From the NCBI GenBank assembly GCA_029961685.1, contig JARWKL010000008.1, positions 23,283,981 to 23,347,980 on the forward strand: 64,000 nucleotides of DNA. Reading direction: 5' to 3'. The DNA comes from Aristolochia californica. Its lineage: Eukaryota; Streptophyta; Magnoliopsida; Piperales; Aristolochiaceae. Each line of letters begins with the position of its first letter. The stretch's first letter is position 1. Below the pieces are notes generated by a model, which ran no database searches, was not told where the DNA came from, and saw nothing but the letters and a program-made list of their open reading frames with translations. Positions 45,121 to 55,872 of the stretch are shown one piece after another. The position numbers and the translations under genes were made by a program.

Positions 45121-46850
45121 TTATTCTTCCATGACTGCTTTCCATCTTAGATTCTGAAGGGGCTCCTGATAAGATTGAAGAATAGCAACAAAAGAAATGG
45201 AAGCCATAAACTGACAACAAGATGGGTATAATTGATGGGTAGATAAAAAATAAGGGTCGGGTGTAGGCCCTAGGTTCTTTTCGAAGATCAATGGGCCGGG
45301 TATCAAATGAAGGGCCAAAAATAGGAGGTGGAGAACAAGAGCTTACTCAGAAGAATCTGGAGACTCCACAGGTATAGTGTCAGCTAATGCATCAGGGGGT
45401 GTGGTAGGTACATCAATATAGCCATGAGTTGTGGAGTCATCAATGGGTACAATAGGTTTAGAAATCTCATTAGCTGCAGAAAAAACTAGGTGGGGCACCG
45501 GTGGATAGATAAAAGGGCTGATCTTCAAAGAATGTAACATCACTAGAAACAAACAATATTTGAAGAGGCGGATTGTAACAGACATATCCTTTTTGAGAAC
45601 GAGTGTACCTAAAAAAAATACATTTAATTGTGCCAGAATCCAGTTTATTAGTATGTGGGAAGTATTATGACAAAATAGGTACACCCAAAAACTCCCAAAG
45701 GAAGAGAGAATAACTTATCACCAAGAAAAAATTACGAATATGGTGTATGGTTACAAAGCATAGAGGAATGCAACCCGTTAATAAAATAACAGGTTATGAG
45801 GATGACATGGGGCCAATAAAAGTGAGGCACATGCATATGATGGAGTAGAGCTCGGGCAACATAAAAAAGCTGTCTATTTTTTCTTTCAGTGACTCCATTT
45901 TGTTGTGGTGTATAGACACAAGAGGTTTGGTGAATCATGTCTTTTTCTTGGCAAAAGGATTAGAAGTTGTAGAAAGATATTCCTTGGCATTATTGGAACG
46001 AAGAATCTTTAAGGTAGTGTTGAATTGAGTAGACACCATGACACAAAAGGACTTAAAAAGAGGTAAGACTTTTGATCTCTCTTTAAGAGGAACAACCATG
46101 TTGCTCGGGAGAAGTCATCCACAAATTTAATAAAATACTTTGACCAGAAAATGTTGGACTTGTTCGTAGGGCCCATATCTCAGTATGAACTAAAGAAAAT
46201 GGGGCAACACTTTTGGTTTCACCGTAAGGAAAATACTCCGTTGATGTTTACTCACTTGACAGTCTAGTTGAGACTTGAAACAGATTTTAATGTGGGAACA
46301 ATTTGTTTGAATAATTGATGGGATGGATATCCTAACCTATTGGGCCACCGAAGAGCCATATGTGAGCACTGGTGGTGGTTGTTAGTGCTAGTGAATGAAG
46401 ATAGTAGAGCCCCTTCTTTCACGGCCTCCACTAATAACCTGCTTTGTCTTCAGATCCTAAAGAACACAAGAAGTGGGAGAAAAAGTGATGGAACAGTTAA
46501 ATTTTTTTGTGAGTTGACTTACAAGTAAGAGGTTTAATAGAAACTCGTGCACAAATAGGATATATTTTAAATGGAGAGTAGGTGTAGAAAATGTGAACCC
46601 CACCCCCACACACCTTGGTTTGGGATCCATCAGCTGTAAAAATATAATTTTTAGGTAAACAAAGAGATATAGAATTCATGAGGTTATCATTATATGTCAA
46701 GTGCTCAGAGGCCCTATAGTCAATGATCCAGGATGGAGAAGTAGCTGAAACTATACCTGCTATAGAAGTAGTAGCAATAGGAGAGATTTTATTGGAGGTG
46801 GCTTGGTTGTTTGTATAAGCCATCAGATGTTATATCTTCTAAAATAGTGC
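45121..46850 (-). pseudogene. C3 integrase and protease
   Basis: Protease (46823-46497): WIIDYRASEHLTYN, triad degraded from DSG to DYR. The integrase is heavily decayed between 46480 and 45950. The segment with the catalytic Glu, TPQQNGVTERKNRQLFYVARALL, is at 45938-45732, and the C-terminal tail near 45680-45343 is weak. Confidence 0.72.
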
Positions 46851-46880
46851 AAATTCTTTGCGAGAGACAATTTTTTATCC

Positions 46881-47733
46881 TTTGGTGTTTTTAAAAGCCA
46901 CTATATTGCAAGTATTCAATGAATAGTAATCAATCCGATATGCAACATCGAGACACAATAGCAGATGATAAGCGAGTCAAGCTGAGGTAAAATTCTAATT
47001 GAAACCAATTAAAAAAAATGAGTCAAGCTGAGTCAAGTACAGAGTCTGGCAGAGTCAAGAGACCGAGTTGAGATGGTCAAGTCTGGTTGAGTCAGGAGTT
47101 AACCCGGTTCTAGTTAACCCAAGCAGGCTGATATGTAGTGGTCGACTTAGTGAGGATAAAATAGGCTCATATGCAGTAGCCAAAATGTAATAATCTAAGA
47201 TCAATCATGAGTTGATCTCAGCTTTTAAATACCACATATAATCAATGACAATACCTCTAAAGTACGTCTTGGAAGAGATTTGCAATAGAGCAAGGATTTC
47301 GACTCCGACAAAGACAACTCTACTCAATCATTGGCAGTGAGGACTCAATCTCGGATGACTTTCCAGGCGATGATAACCTTCCATCAGCATTTTAACTTGA
47401 TGATAGTGTTAACCGTTTCTCATAACTGAAATTTAGGAAAGGTCCTCAACTCTAAATGTAGTTATAACTCCCTTGGTAGTTACATGAAGCCATGATAGCT
47501 TGATGGGAGTTTGGATAAATATGATTTTTTTTTTGGTCCCCACGCTCAATCTCTCAATCCCCTTCAGATATACACCATTGAAAAAGAGTAATAAGAGTCT
47601 GGAGGTGCCAAACAAGATGAGGAAAGCCTTCATTTTTATTCTACACGGAATCTGATAGCCATGGCAGGAGGTATGGTTTCTGAGCTTCCATTTACAAATG
47701 TCATAATGTTAATTAGAAATTCAATTTAACTTT
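46881..47733. other. No recognisable gene
   Basis: Between truncated C3 and the C4 leader. A stretch at about 47000-47125 repeats gagtcaag/gagttgag and has gagttaacccggttctagttaaccc. The longest frame (47433-47633 minus) resembles nothing. It may be the end of another LTR element's leader or LTR. Confidence 0.5.
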
Positions 47734-48994
47734 ATAGTTGGTATCAGATTGATACCTCTTTCCTGTGTATCGATTCCATGAGCGAGTTTTTGCTCTTGCT
47801 CTTTGTTTCTGTGTGGAGTGTTGTTTTTACGACAAATGCCAATGATTGTTAAAAAGAAGATCGGGAATGTTGATGTAAAACATCCCTGATGACTCACGGC
47901 TATCGAGCAGCCAGAAGGCTGATCAGAGAGCTCTTTGTGTGCTCACCGCTGGCGATGGCCGGCGGCCCTTGCATTGGCTTAATGTGGAGGAGATAGACGC
48001 ATCGCCGATGCCGGTGACCATTCCGAAGGTTTACCGGTGTTGACATCGTTAAGAAATGCCGGTGTTAGGAAGTTTCTACGCTGGTGGTTGAAGACGACCT
48101 CCAGCGCGTAGAAACATATTAATTAAAAACATATGGTTTTTTTTGGTAAATAAGTGTCCGAGTTGTTTCAGGTCGAGTTGTCTACAACTCGCCGTACCAA
48201 CTTGGCAACTGAGTCTTAGGCCGGGGTGACTCGGAGTACATTAAAAAAAAAAATTTTAAGGGGTTGCACGGGGATTCAAACCCGTGCATGTCTCTACTTT
48301 GGTTCGCGTTAGAGACCATTAGGCTATTGTGTCTAATATGTTGTGTTTTAAACATTTTATTACTTGTATTTATTTTTATGTGTTTTGACATACACTTAAA
48401 TGCATGAAATTAAATGTTATGCATACTATTACAGTTTTTTATGCTTATATTATGAAAATATTTTGTGCATAATGATAACATGTTATATTAGTTATAATTA
48501 TGCAATTCATAACTATTCTCATGTTAATTTAGCTTTTATGCAATTTAACGTTTAAAGATCCATATAATTTTAATTAATTAAAGAATAACCACATCATCTT
48601 TAATTAAATAAAATTATATATTATGATTGATTAGGATCACATAAAAAGTATTAGACATTAATTTTAATTAATTATAATTCATATAATAAATTTTATCCCA
48701 CATGAAGTTTTATTATATTGAGTTTATTAGTTAGGATAAAATATCAAGTTATTCATAAAATACCCACAAGAATTATGAATTCATAAATAATTTGATAGTT
48801 TTATCATAAAGTCTAATTATAAACAATAATTGAATATGCTTGAATTAAAAACATTTAGCCCACATGCAATTTTTTTAATGTCAATAGATTCAATTTTTAA
48901 GTATGATTTACATTGGTAAAGCATGGTATTTAATTTAGGCCTCAGTTTTAACATAAGAAAATAATTTTTAATTTTATGTAGTTGTACAATCTAC
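47734..48994 (+). other. Probable C4 leader: primer-like site and structured region
   Basis: tggtatcag at 47734 resembles a tRNA-Met primer site but then diverges; it lies in a perfect hairpin ggtatca-gat-tgatacc. Farther on are strong inverted repeats (48072-48116, 48174-48191, 48266-48287), then 650 bp of AT-rich non-coding sequence before C4 gag. No 5' LTR boundary was identified, so the assignment to C4 is by position. Confidence 0.4.
48260..48325 (-). other. tRNA-like 3' half (not a tRNA gene)
   Basis: On the minus strand, a 7-bp stem (48289-48295 with 48310-48316) with a 13-base loop is followed two bases later by GCACGGG-TTTGAATC-CCCGTGC (48266-48287), a T-arm-like hairpin whose loop is one base from the TTCGAATC consensus. 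There is no D arm or acceptor stem and the stems are longer than in tRNA, so it is tRNA-like at most. Confidence 0.45.
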
Positions 48995-49790
48995 AAATTT
49001 CTCTGATATTCGTTGTGATATCCCTAACCTTAAGGGAGATACCAATAAGGTCTGGAAAGAAAGAATTCTTCTTCATTTAGGGTAGATGGACATAGACTAT
49101 GTTATTAGGAAAGACGAACCACCAACAATTACTGATACCAACACTGCAACTGGATTCACGCTTTATGAACAATGGGAGTGATCTAATTGCCTCAGCATGA
49201 TGTTCATTAAGACAAGAATTTCTACTGGTATTCGTGGTTCTATCGATCAACATGAAAAGGTTAAAGACATGTTGAAAGCCATTGATGACCAATTTGTCAC
49301 TTCAGACAAGGCACTAGCAAACACCCTAATCATGAAAATCTCATCCCTAAGGCTCACCACTATGAGATGTGTGCATGAGCACATCATGCAAATGAGGGAT
49401 ATTGCAGATTAATTGAAGAAACTTGAGGTTAAAATGTCGGATTCTTTCCTGGTGCACTACATCCTGAACACCCTTCCACACCAATATGGACCCTTCAAAA
49501 TCTCATACAACACACGTAAGGATAAATGGTCAATTAATGAACTTTTGACCATGTGTGTTCAAGAGGAAAGGAGACTGGTTATAGAACTTGGAGAAAGTGC
49601 AATGCTGGGAATGCATGGAAAGGGCAAATATCAAGCCAATCAGAAAGGGAAAGGAAAAATAACCACCCCCCACCCTCACCAAGCTGGTCTCCAAAAAGAT
49701 TGCAAGTGTTTCTTCTATAAAATAAAAGGGACACATGAAGAAGGAATACATCAAATTTCAGAAATGGGTTGCGGACAAAGGTAATCCAAC
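48995..49790 (+). pseudogene. C4 gag
   Basis: Copia gag of the UBN2 type in one frame: DIPNLKGDTNKVWKERILLHLG, RGSIDQHEKVKDMLKAIDDQF, HYILNTLPHQYGPFKISYNT. Stops at 49084, 49180 and 49410 are each explained by one C-to-T or G-to-A change. The knuckle is lost: CFFYKIKGTH has Tyr for the second Cys. Ends at 49784. Confidence 0.83.
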
Positions 49791-49814
49791 ATCATTGTTT
49801 GTTATGAATCAAAT

Positions 49815-50900
49815 ATGGGTAATGTCAATATTAACACATGGTGGTTTGATTCTGGATCAACAATCCACGACTCAAATTCCTTGCAGGGTTTGCAAAACCT
49901 AAGGAAGCCACTGGGAAATGAGCAAAACATCTTCTCAGGAGACAAGATGAGCTCACATGTGGAAGCTATAGGAACTTTCTATTTAATTTTAATTAGTGGC
50001 TTTGTTTTAAAGTTAGAAATGACCTTTTATGTTTCAAGTTTTTCTAGAAACTTGATTTCAGTTTCAAGGCTTGTACCTTTTGAATATTCTTTTAATTTTT
50101 CAGATTCATCTTTTAGTTTATTTTATAAATCTGATTGTGTTGGGAGTGGTATTTTGTCTTATGATCTTTATTGCATCAATTTACAAAACAATGCCACTTA
50201 TGATTCAATGCATGTTAACATTGGCACTAAAAGTTGTGTTATTAATGAGGATTCCTCTACATTCTAGCACCGGAGATTAGGTCATATTTCCATGGAAATA
50301 ATTACTAGATTAGTAAATGAAGGGGTACTTAATACTTTGGATTTTACTGATTTTGAGACTTGTGTAGACTGCATAAAAGGAAAACAGACTAACAAGTCAA
50401 AGAAAGGTGCCAATAGGAGTTCAGACATATTAGAAATCATAAATACTGATATATGTAGTCCAAACATGGACTCACATGGTCTCTTTTATAGATGATTACT
50501 CACGATACATGTATCTCTACATGCTTTATAACAAGAATGAAGCATTAGATGCCTTTAAGATCTTTAAGGCTGAAGTAGAGACACAATGCGGTAAGCAAAT
50601 TAAGATCGTGAGACCAGATAGAGGTGGAGAATATTATGGTAGATACACAGAGGATGGACAAGCATCTGGGCCATATGCGAAGTTTCTTCAAGAGCATGGG
50701 ATTGTTGCCCACTACACCATGCCTGGTTCAACTAACCAAAATGGTGTAGCAAAAAGAAGAAACCGAACATTATTAGGCATGGTGCAGAGTATGCTTAGTA
50801 GCTCCAATCTTCCTAGATCCTTATGGCTGAAGCACTTAAGACGGCAGTGTGTATATTAAATCGAGTTCCAACCAAGGTTGTTCCTAAAACGCTATTTGAA
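49815..50900 (+). pseudogene. C4 protease and integrase
   Basis: Protease WWFDSGSTIHDSNS has the DSG triad. Pre-integrase: RLGHISMEIITRLVNEGVL, CVDCIKGKQT. Integrase: NTDICSP, FIDDYSRYMYLYML, IVRPDRGGEYY, then NQNGVAKRRNRTL. The catalytic Glu (normally in GVAERRNR) is Lys here, one G-to-A change. A stop at 50265 and a shift near 50480 break it. Confidence 0.83.
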
Positions 50901-52440
50901 TTATGGAAAGGTTGGAAACCGAGTTTGCGACATATGCGCATTTGGGGATGCCCGTCTGAAGTGGGAATATAGAATCCACAAGAGAAGAAGGTGAACCCAA
51001 GGACCATTAGTGGGTATTTCGTTGGGTATGTTGAAAGGTCTAAAGGTTACAAATTTTATCGTCTATCCCATAGCACTAGGATTGTGGAATCAAGAAATAC
51101 AAAGTTTCTTGAAAATGACTTGATCAGTGAGACCAATCAAACTTGAAACATAGTTTCTAAGAAGGATCATTCAGAATCTCAATCTTCCTCCTCAAGTGAT
51201 TGATTGGTTATTGTTTACAACACTCCTCAAGTACACACTGTGTTGAACAACCAATCATTGAAGTTCCATAAGTTGTTGACGACATTCCAATAGATTTGGT
51301 AGTTCAAGAGTTGCTAAGAACTTTTGAAAAACTAGTTGAACCACATACTTCACAATAAATGATGATACAACATTAAGAAGATCTACTAGACCAAAGAGAT
51401 CAACAATTCCTGATGATTATGTTGTGTATCTACAAGAATCTGACTACAACTTTGGAGCTGAAAATGATCCCAAGTTCTCCTCACAAGCCATGAGTTGCAA
51501 ATAATCAGAATTATGGTACAATGCCATGAAGGAAGAGATAAATTCTATGAAGAATAACAGAGTTTGGGATCTTGTTGAGTTTCCTAATGGAGTTAAAGCC
51601 ATTGGATGTAAATGGGTCTTTAAGACAAAGAAGACTCATTGGGCAACAATGAGAGATACAAGGCAAGACTCGTTACTAAGGGATTCACACAGAAAGAAGG
51701 AATCGATTGCAATGGGACTTTTTCTCTAGTATCTAAGAAAGATTCCTTGCATGTTATTTTGGCATTAGTAGTCCACTTTGACTTAGAGTTGCAACAAATG
51801 GATGTGAAAAACGGCATTTCTCAATGGAGATCTAGAGGATACGAATGTAAAATTATGTGCAATGTCTGGAGAGGATATTGATATTAGAAAATATTAAAGA
51901 CTTGTGGGCAAACTAATCTACCTCACGGTAACTGGACCAGACATATCATATGTTGTAAGCATGGTGAGTCAATAGACGTAGACTGGGCTAGATCACCTGA
52001 TGATAGGAAGTCTACTTCTGGATATTGCACTCTTGTTAGAGAGAACCTGGTTACATGGAGAAGTAAGAAGAAAAATGTGGTTGCAAGATCTAGTGCAGAA
52101 GCAAAATACAGAGCTATAACCCACACAATTAGTGAACTCCTACAGATTATGACCCTTCTTACCAAATTAGGATTTTATAAAGGAGGTCCTATGGGTCTAC
52201 ATTGTGATAACCAAACAACCATTCATATTACTTCAAATCCAGTCTTCCATGAAAGGACCAAACACATTGAGGTGGATTGCCACTTTATACAGGAGAAATT
52301 TCAAGCGGGTATAATCTCCCTCAAATATGTTTCATCACAAGAGTAAGTAGTAGATATCCTTACCAAACCGGTTACATATAAAATCCTATCTTTTATATTT
52401 GGCAAGTTGGATATCTATGATGTTTTTTTCTCCTCTAGCT
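50901..52440 (+). pseudogene. C4 RT remnant joined to RNase H of another copia type
   Basis: 50901-51500 is the decayed integrase tail (FVGYVERSKGYKF). 51520-51830 holds the RT start (MKEEINSMKNNRVWDLV, AIGCKWVFKTK, QQMDVKN). The palm with YVDD is absent: at about 51865 the text jumps to GKLIYLTVTGPDISYVVS, then RNase H ([37 protein letters not shown]). The RNase H is much closer to C1/C3/C5 than to this gag's usual partner, indicating a hybrid or a deletion between elements. Confidence 0.72.
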
Positions 52441-52450
52441 TGAGGGGGAG

Positions 52451-52848
52451 TGTTAGAAGATGGGGTCAAGCCATAAGTCCAAGGAAAGAAAGCCCACACA
52501 TCTAAGTGGTGGCATATGGGTAAATAAGGATGATTTTCGTAAAGATGGCATAAAGTTTTAAATACTTGTCATTTTTATGTCTCTTCTTTTATAAAGTTGT
52601 AGCCCTAAGGGCATTGTAAAAGCTATAAATAGAGGCATTGGCTAAGAGGTAGAGTATTGAAGCTCTCTCCTCCTTTCTCCAAAGTTCGTCCAACCTCTCT
52701 CATTCCCTTGGTCGGTGCTCCACTTATTCCACCTCGTCCAAGCTCTCTCCCTTGGTGGTTAATTACTTCTCCCTCTGTTCTTCTTCCTCTTCTTTTTCTT
52801 AGTGTGATCTAAATCCATTTCATGGGATCCTAAATTTTACACAACATA
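52451..52848 (+). repeat. 3' LTR after C4
   Basis: Follows the purine tract cttgagggggag and starts TGTTAGAAGATGG. It has a clear TATA box (ctataaatag, 52622-52631) and a pyrimidine-rich leader. The right end (about ttacaca, 52848) is approximate because no partner LTR is present. Confidence 0.65.
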
Positions 52849-53343
52849 AGTCACAACATTTCACTAGTTTGTTTTAGAAAATTCGACATCTCTATGTTCA
52901 TTCAATATGTGAAGTCTTCATTCTCCTAATCAATGTCTTCGTTTGTGGCTACAGATAATATGATAAAAATTTCCATTAATTTGAATTTAGGGCATGTGTA
53001 GGCATATGACTTTGTAGGATCTCATGATGAAAAAGCTTTCAATTTTCTAATTTTTCTTTATGAACATTCAGTGGGCACGAATTTTAAACCACATTTAAAA
53101 TTTTTGGATTAGTCCATGAGTTCTACTCTATAAAACAATTGATTTGTTGCAATGCAAAACCTTCAACTATCCGGGCAAGATACGATAATTAAGTGGACAA
53201 AATTGAGAAACAATTTGATGATCACATCCCTTGAAATGTCTCATTCTCATGATGCTAGATGATAGGTAGGATCCTTTGATTGGTTGATATAGTTCATCCA
53301 AAGTTAATTGCCTACCAAAATGAATAGTCAACATAGGTTGTAT
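52849..53343. other. No recognisable gene
   Basis: AT-rich sequence with stops in all frames; no motif, repeat or RNA gene recognised. Confidence 0.6.
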
Positions 53344-53555
53344 TGTAGAGAAAATATGGAAGAGTTCTACATGACTCTTATAGCAAGAAGTCTCACATAG
53401 CTTGGATTAATATGGTGGAGTCTTACAGGAGTCTCACAGGAAGAGGTTTCACAGAGGAGTCTCAATTAAAGGTATTTTAGTTATGTTAGTCATCTACTTA
53501 CGTTCAGTTGTTCAATTGTGTTATGACTTATCTTTCATTATTTAACTTTGGGTCG
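53344..53555 (+). repeat. LTR-like repeat related to L1
   Basis: About 210 bp similar to 58503-58715: aatatggaagag, tctcaca, taatatggtg, gttttagttatgttagtc-type landmarks in the same order, ending at tttaactttgggt. They may be the two LTRs of one decayed element or unrelated copies. Confidence 0.6.
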
Positions 53556-54704
53556 AAACGAATCCTTTTCTAATCTATGATCTTTTGTAGTTTAAGTTCG
53601 TATTGTATCTCTTTTCTTTCTTTCATGTCCTAGTACCCATTGTTTTCTTGGTGTTCTATCCTCTATACTGAACTTTTTATATTGAAATTTTTTATTGAAG
53701 GAAATATTTTTGAGTCTACTTTCCAACTTAAAATAAGTTTGACAATCGAAGTTTTTTTACAAAGATCAATCAATATTTAAAGTAACAAAGGTCAGACTGC
53801 AAGAGAGGTTCGAGTAGTAGTAGAAAGCTTCAATTTTGAGCCATTTAATGCCATCAAGAATGAAACTTTATATGGACATTTATATGTCAAAAGAAATATA
53901 TGTAAGTATATTTTCTGCTTTATTAAACAAATTCTCAATCTGAGTTTTCAAGATGAAGATATCAATTTTGCAAGAGTTAATGGTCTTGTTGGCCAAAGAA
54001 AGAGTACTCAATTTGGCCTGATTACAGGTCCAAAATCTATCAAATTCTTTCTCTAAAATAATTATGAAAATTTTATTTTGTGAAGAAATATTATAATTTA
54101 AGGAAAGATATAGAAGTCTAATTTCGAAAGCAGAAAATTTCATGTGAATCTGATATCTCTATAAGGAGATATTCTCTTGTTGTCGGGAAGGGTCATGCTA
54201 TAGAAACTAGCAAAGTAAGAGGTCATAAAAGATTCAAGAACAAAGCTTTTTATGTGAAATAAGTTATCCAAATAAATATCTTTGAGTCTAGTTTCTTGAA
54301 AATAAAATTTTTTTTATGATTCTGAGCTATATTTTAAGATATATAGATATCAAAAGTACTAAAGGTCAGTTCTGCCAAAAATCTCTCTTTTTTCCTATTT
54401 TCTCTCTTATTATTTGTCCATGCATTGGCATGAATTGAGCTTCCTTTTCTCATAAAATCCTTTTTTTGTCATAATTAATAAATCCATGATGTTCTCATTC
54501 AAGGTATGCAAAAATTTCCTGTTTCGATGTTGTTTTCAAAATTTGTGTTTTTCTTACATGGTTGTGTATCTTAGGCACACTCAACTCTGAAATTGTTGTC
54601 ACACCCCAAAAAAATAGTTATACGTGGTCCAATTTATTAAGTTCTACCATTATAGTCTCCCCTAATTTTTTTTTAAAAGGTCATATTCTAGATTCGTTTG
54701 GAAG
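53556..54704. other. Unassigned; diverged internal duplication
   Basis: No gene. Two ~100-bp stretches (about 53690-53800 and 54265-54385) share tttgagtctag/c-ttt and aaaggtcag-t/a-ctgc landmarks. An 87-codon minus frame at 53880-54143 is unrecognised. The right end is the target site of N2. Confidence 0.45.
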
Positions 54705-55141
54705 TGTCTATTTTCAGGACTCCATAAATTTAGCTCATGGAGAAAAAGGGAAAGGAACCCATTGGGAGAAAACTGGAGGAAGAAGGGTTATGGAATTGAT
54801 TCTTCCTTACCTTCCCCCTGAAGCCCTCTTTATAGATTTATGAAACTATAATATTACAAAAATACCCCTAAACCTAGGGTTTAGGGTTTAGGGTTTTAAC
54901 CCTGGAATTTAACATAATTACATCAATGCCATCTCTATGAGATGACCCTTTATTTACCATCCTACCATCAGTGCATGTGGGCCTATGGGTCTTCGTCTTG
55001 ATCAATGGGCCTTGAGCCCTTCTTCAATCTCTCTTGGATGCATAGGTCTTCCTTGGTCTTATGGGCTTGGGCCCATCTTCTAATACACTTTGATATGTGG
55101 GTCTTCCTTGGTCGTGTGGGCATGGACCTTGTCTTCCAACA
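54705..55141 (-). repeat. N2 3' LTR
   Basis: 437 bp. Contains cctagggtttagggtttaggg (54876-54897; telomere-type TTTAGGG units) and a minus-strand TATA-like site (reverse of tctttata, 54829-54836). Confidence 0.9.
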
Positions 55142-55235
55142 CTCCCCCTCAAGTTGGGGATGAGAGAACAATATGAACTTCCAACTTGCTGCAAATGAGG
55201 TATAAAATAGTTCTTGTATAATATGCCTCCATCTT
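55142..55235 (-). pseudogene. N2 remnant of copia RNase H tail
   Basis: The minus strand encodes LICSKLEVHIVLSSPT and the purine tract, matching the end of the C1/C5 pol ([14 protein letters not shown]). A second copy of the purine-tract segment cttccaacactccccctca follows at 55232-55250. Confidence 0.7.
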
Positions 55236-55439
55236 CCAACACTCCCCCTCACGCTGGTGCTTTTGTTCATGAAGCCTAGCCGGTATAATATCAGTGAGAG
55301 AAAAATCACTCCTAGCCACTAAGACATTGCTCTGAAGTGCCCACCTCCACCACCGTGTCCCGCCACAGGACAACGACTCTCAAGTGGTAGAGTAATAATA
55401 TATGATATTAATGGGGGGTGGTAACATAAATATAACAAG

Positions 55440-55872
55440 AAGTTCCTCCGTCATGGATTCCAACCACAAAAATTTGATATTTTTTGCGATGACGAAGATT
55501 CTCCGTCATGAACTCCCAACCACAAATAAATTTGATATTTTTGACGGGGTTGACAATAAATATAATAATAAGTTCCTCTGTCATGGACTCCCAACCACAA
55601 CCAACCACAAATAAGTTTGACATTTTTTACGGGGTTGACAATAAATATAAAAATAAGTTCCTCCGTCATGGACTTCCAACCACAAATAAATTTGATATTT
55701 TTTATAGGGTTGACAATAAATATAATAATAAGTTCCTCCGTCATGGACTCCCAACCAAAAAACATTTGATATTTTTTACGGAGTTGACAATAAATATAAA
55801 AATAAGTTCATTCGTCAAAGACTCCCAACCAAAAATAACATTTGATATTTTTGACGGGGTTGACAATAAATA
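55440..55872. repeat. Six ~75-bp tandem repeats in N2
   Basis: Units start near 55440, 55497, 55572, 55657, 55732 and 55806. Each has ttcctccgtcatggactccc, aaccacaaataaa, tttgatattttt and gacggggttgacaataaata. The first is shortened and the third has a duplicated aaccacaacc. Confidence 0.88.

Larger units (their letters stand above)
43391..46880 (-). mobile_element. C3: truncated Ty1/copia element
   Basis: Minus-oriented: 3' LTR 43391-43631, purine tract (reverse of 43632-43650), RNase H, RT, integrase and protease up to about 46880, where the match to copia stops before gag. The 5' LTR is not found. Related to but distinct from C1/C5. Confidence 0.82.

Noticed and set aside
48266..48287. 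Possible tRNA gene
   Set aside because: Only a T-arm-like hairpin and one other stem; no acceptor stem, D arm or proper anticodon arm.
53880..54143. 87-codon minus frame as a host gene
   Set aside because: AT-rich, Ile/Leu/Asn-biased, no recognisable motif or start context.
55440..55872. CRISPR-like array
   Set aside because: Repeats are contiguous without unique spacers, inside an LTR element of a plant genome.
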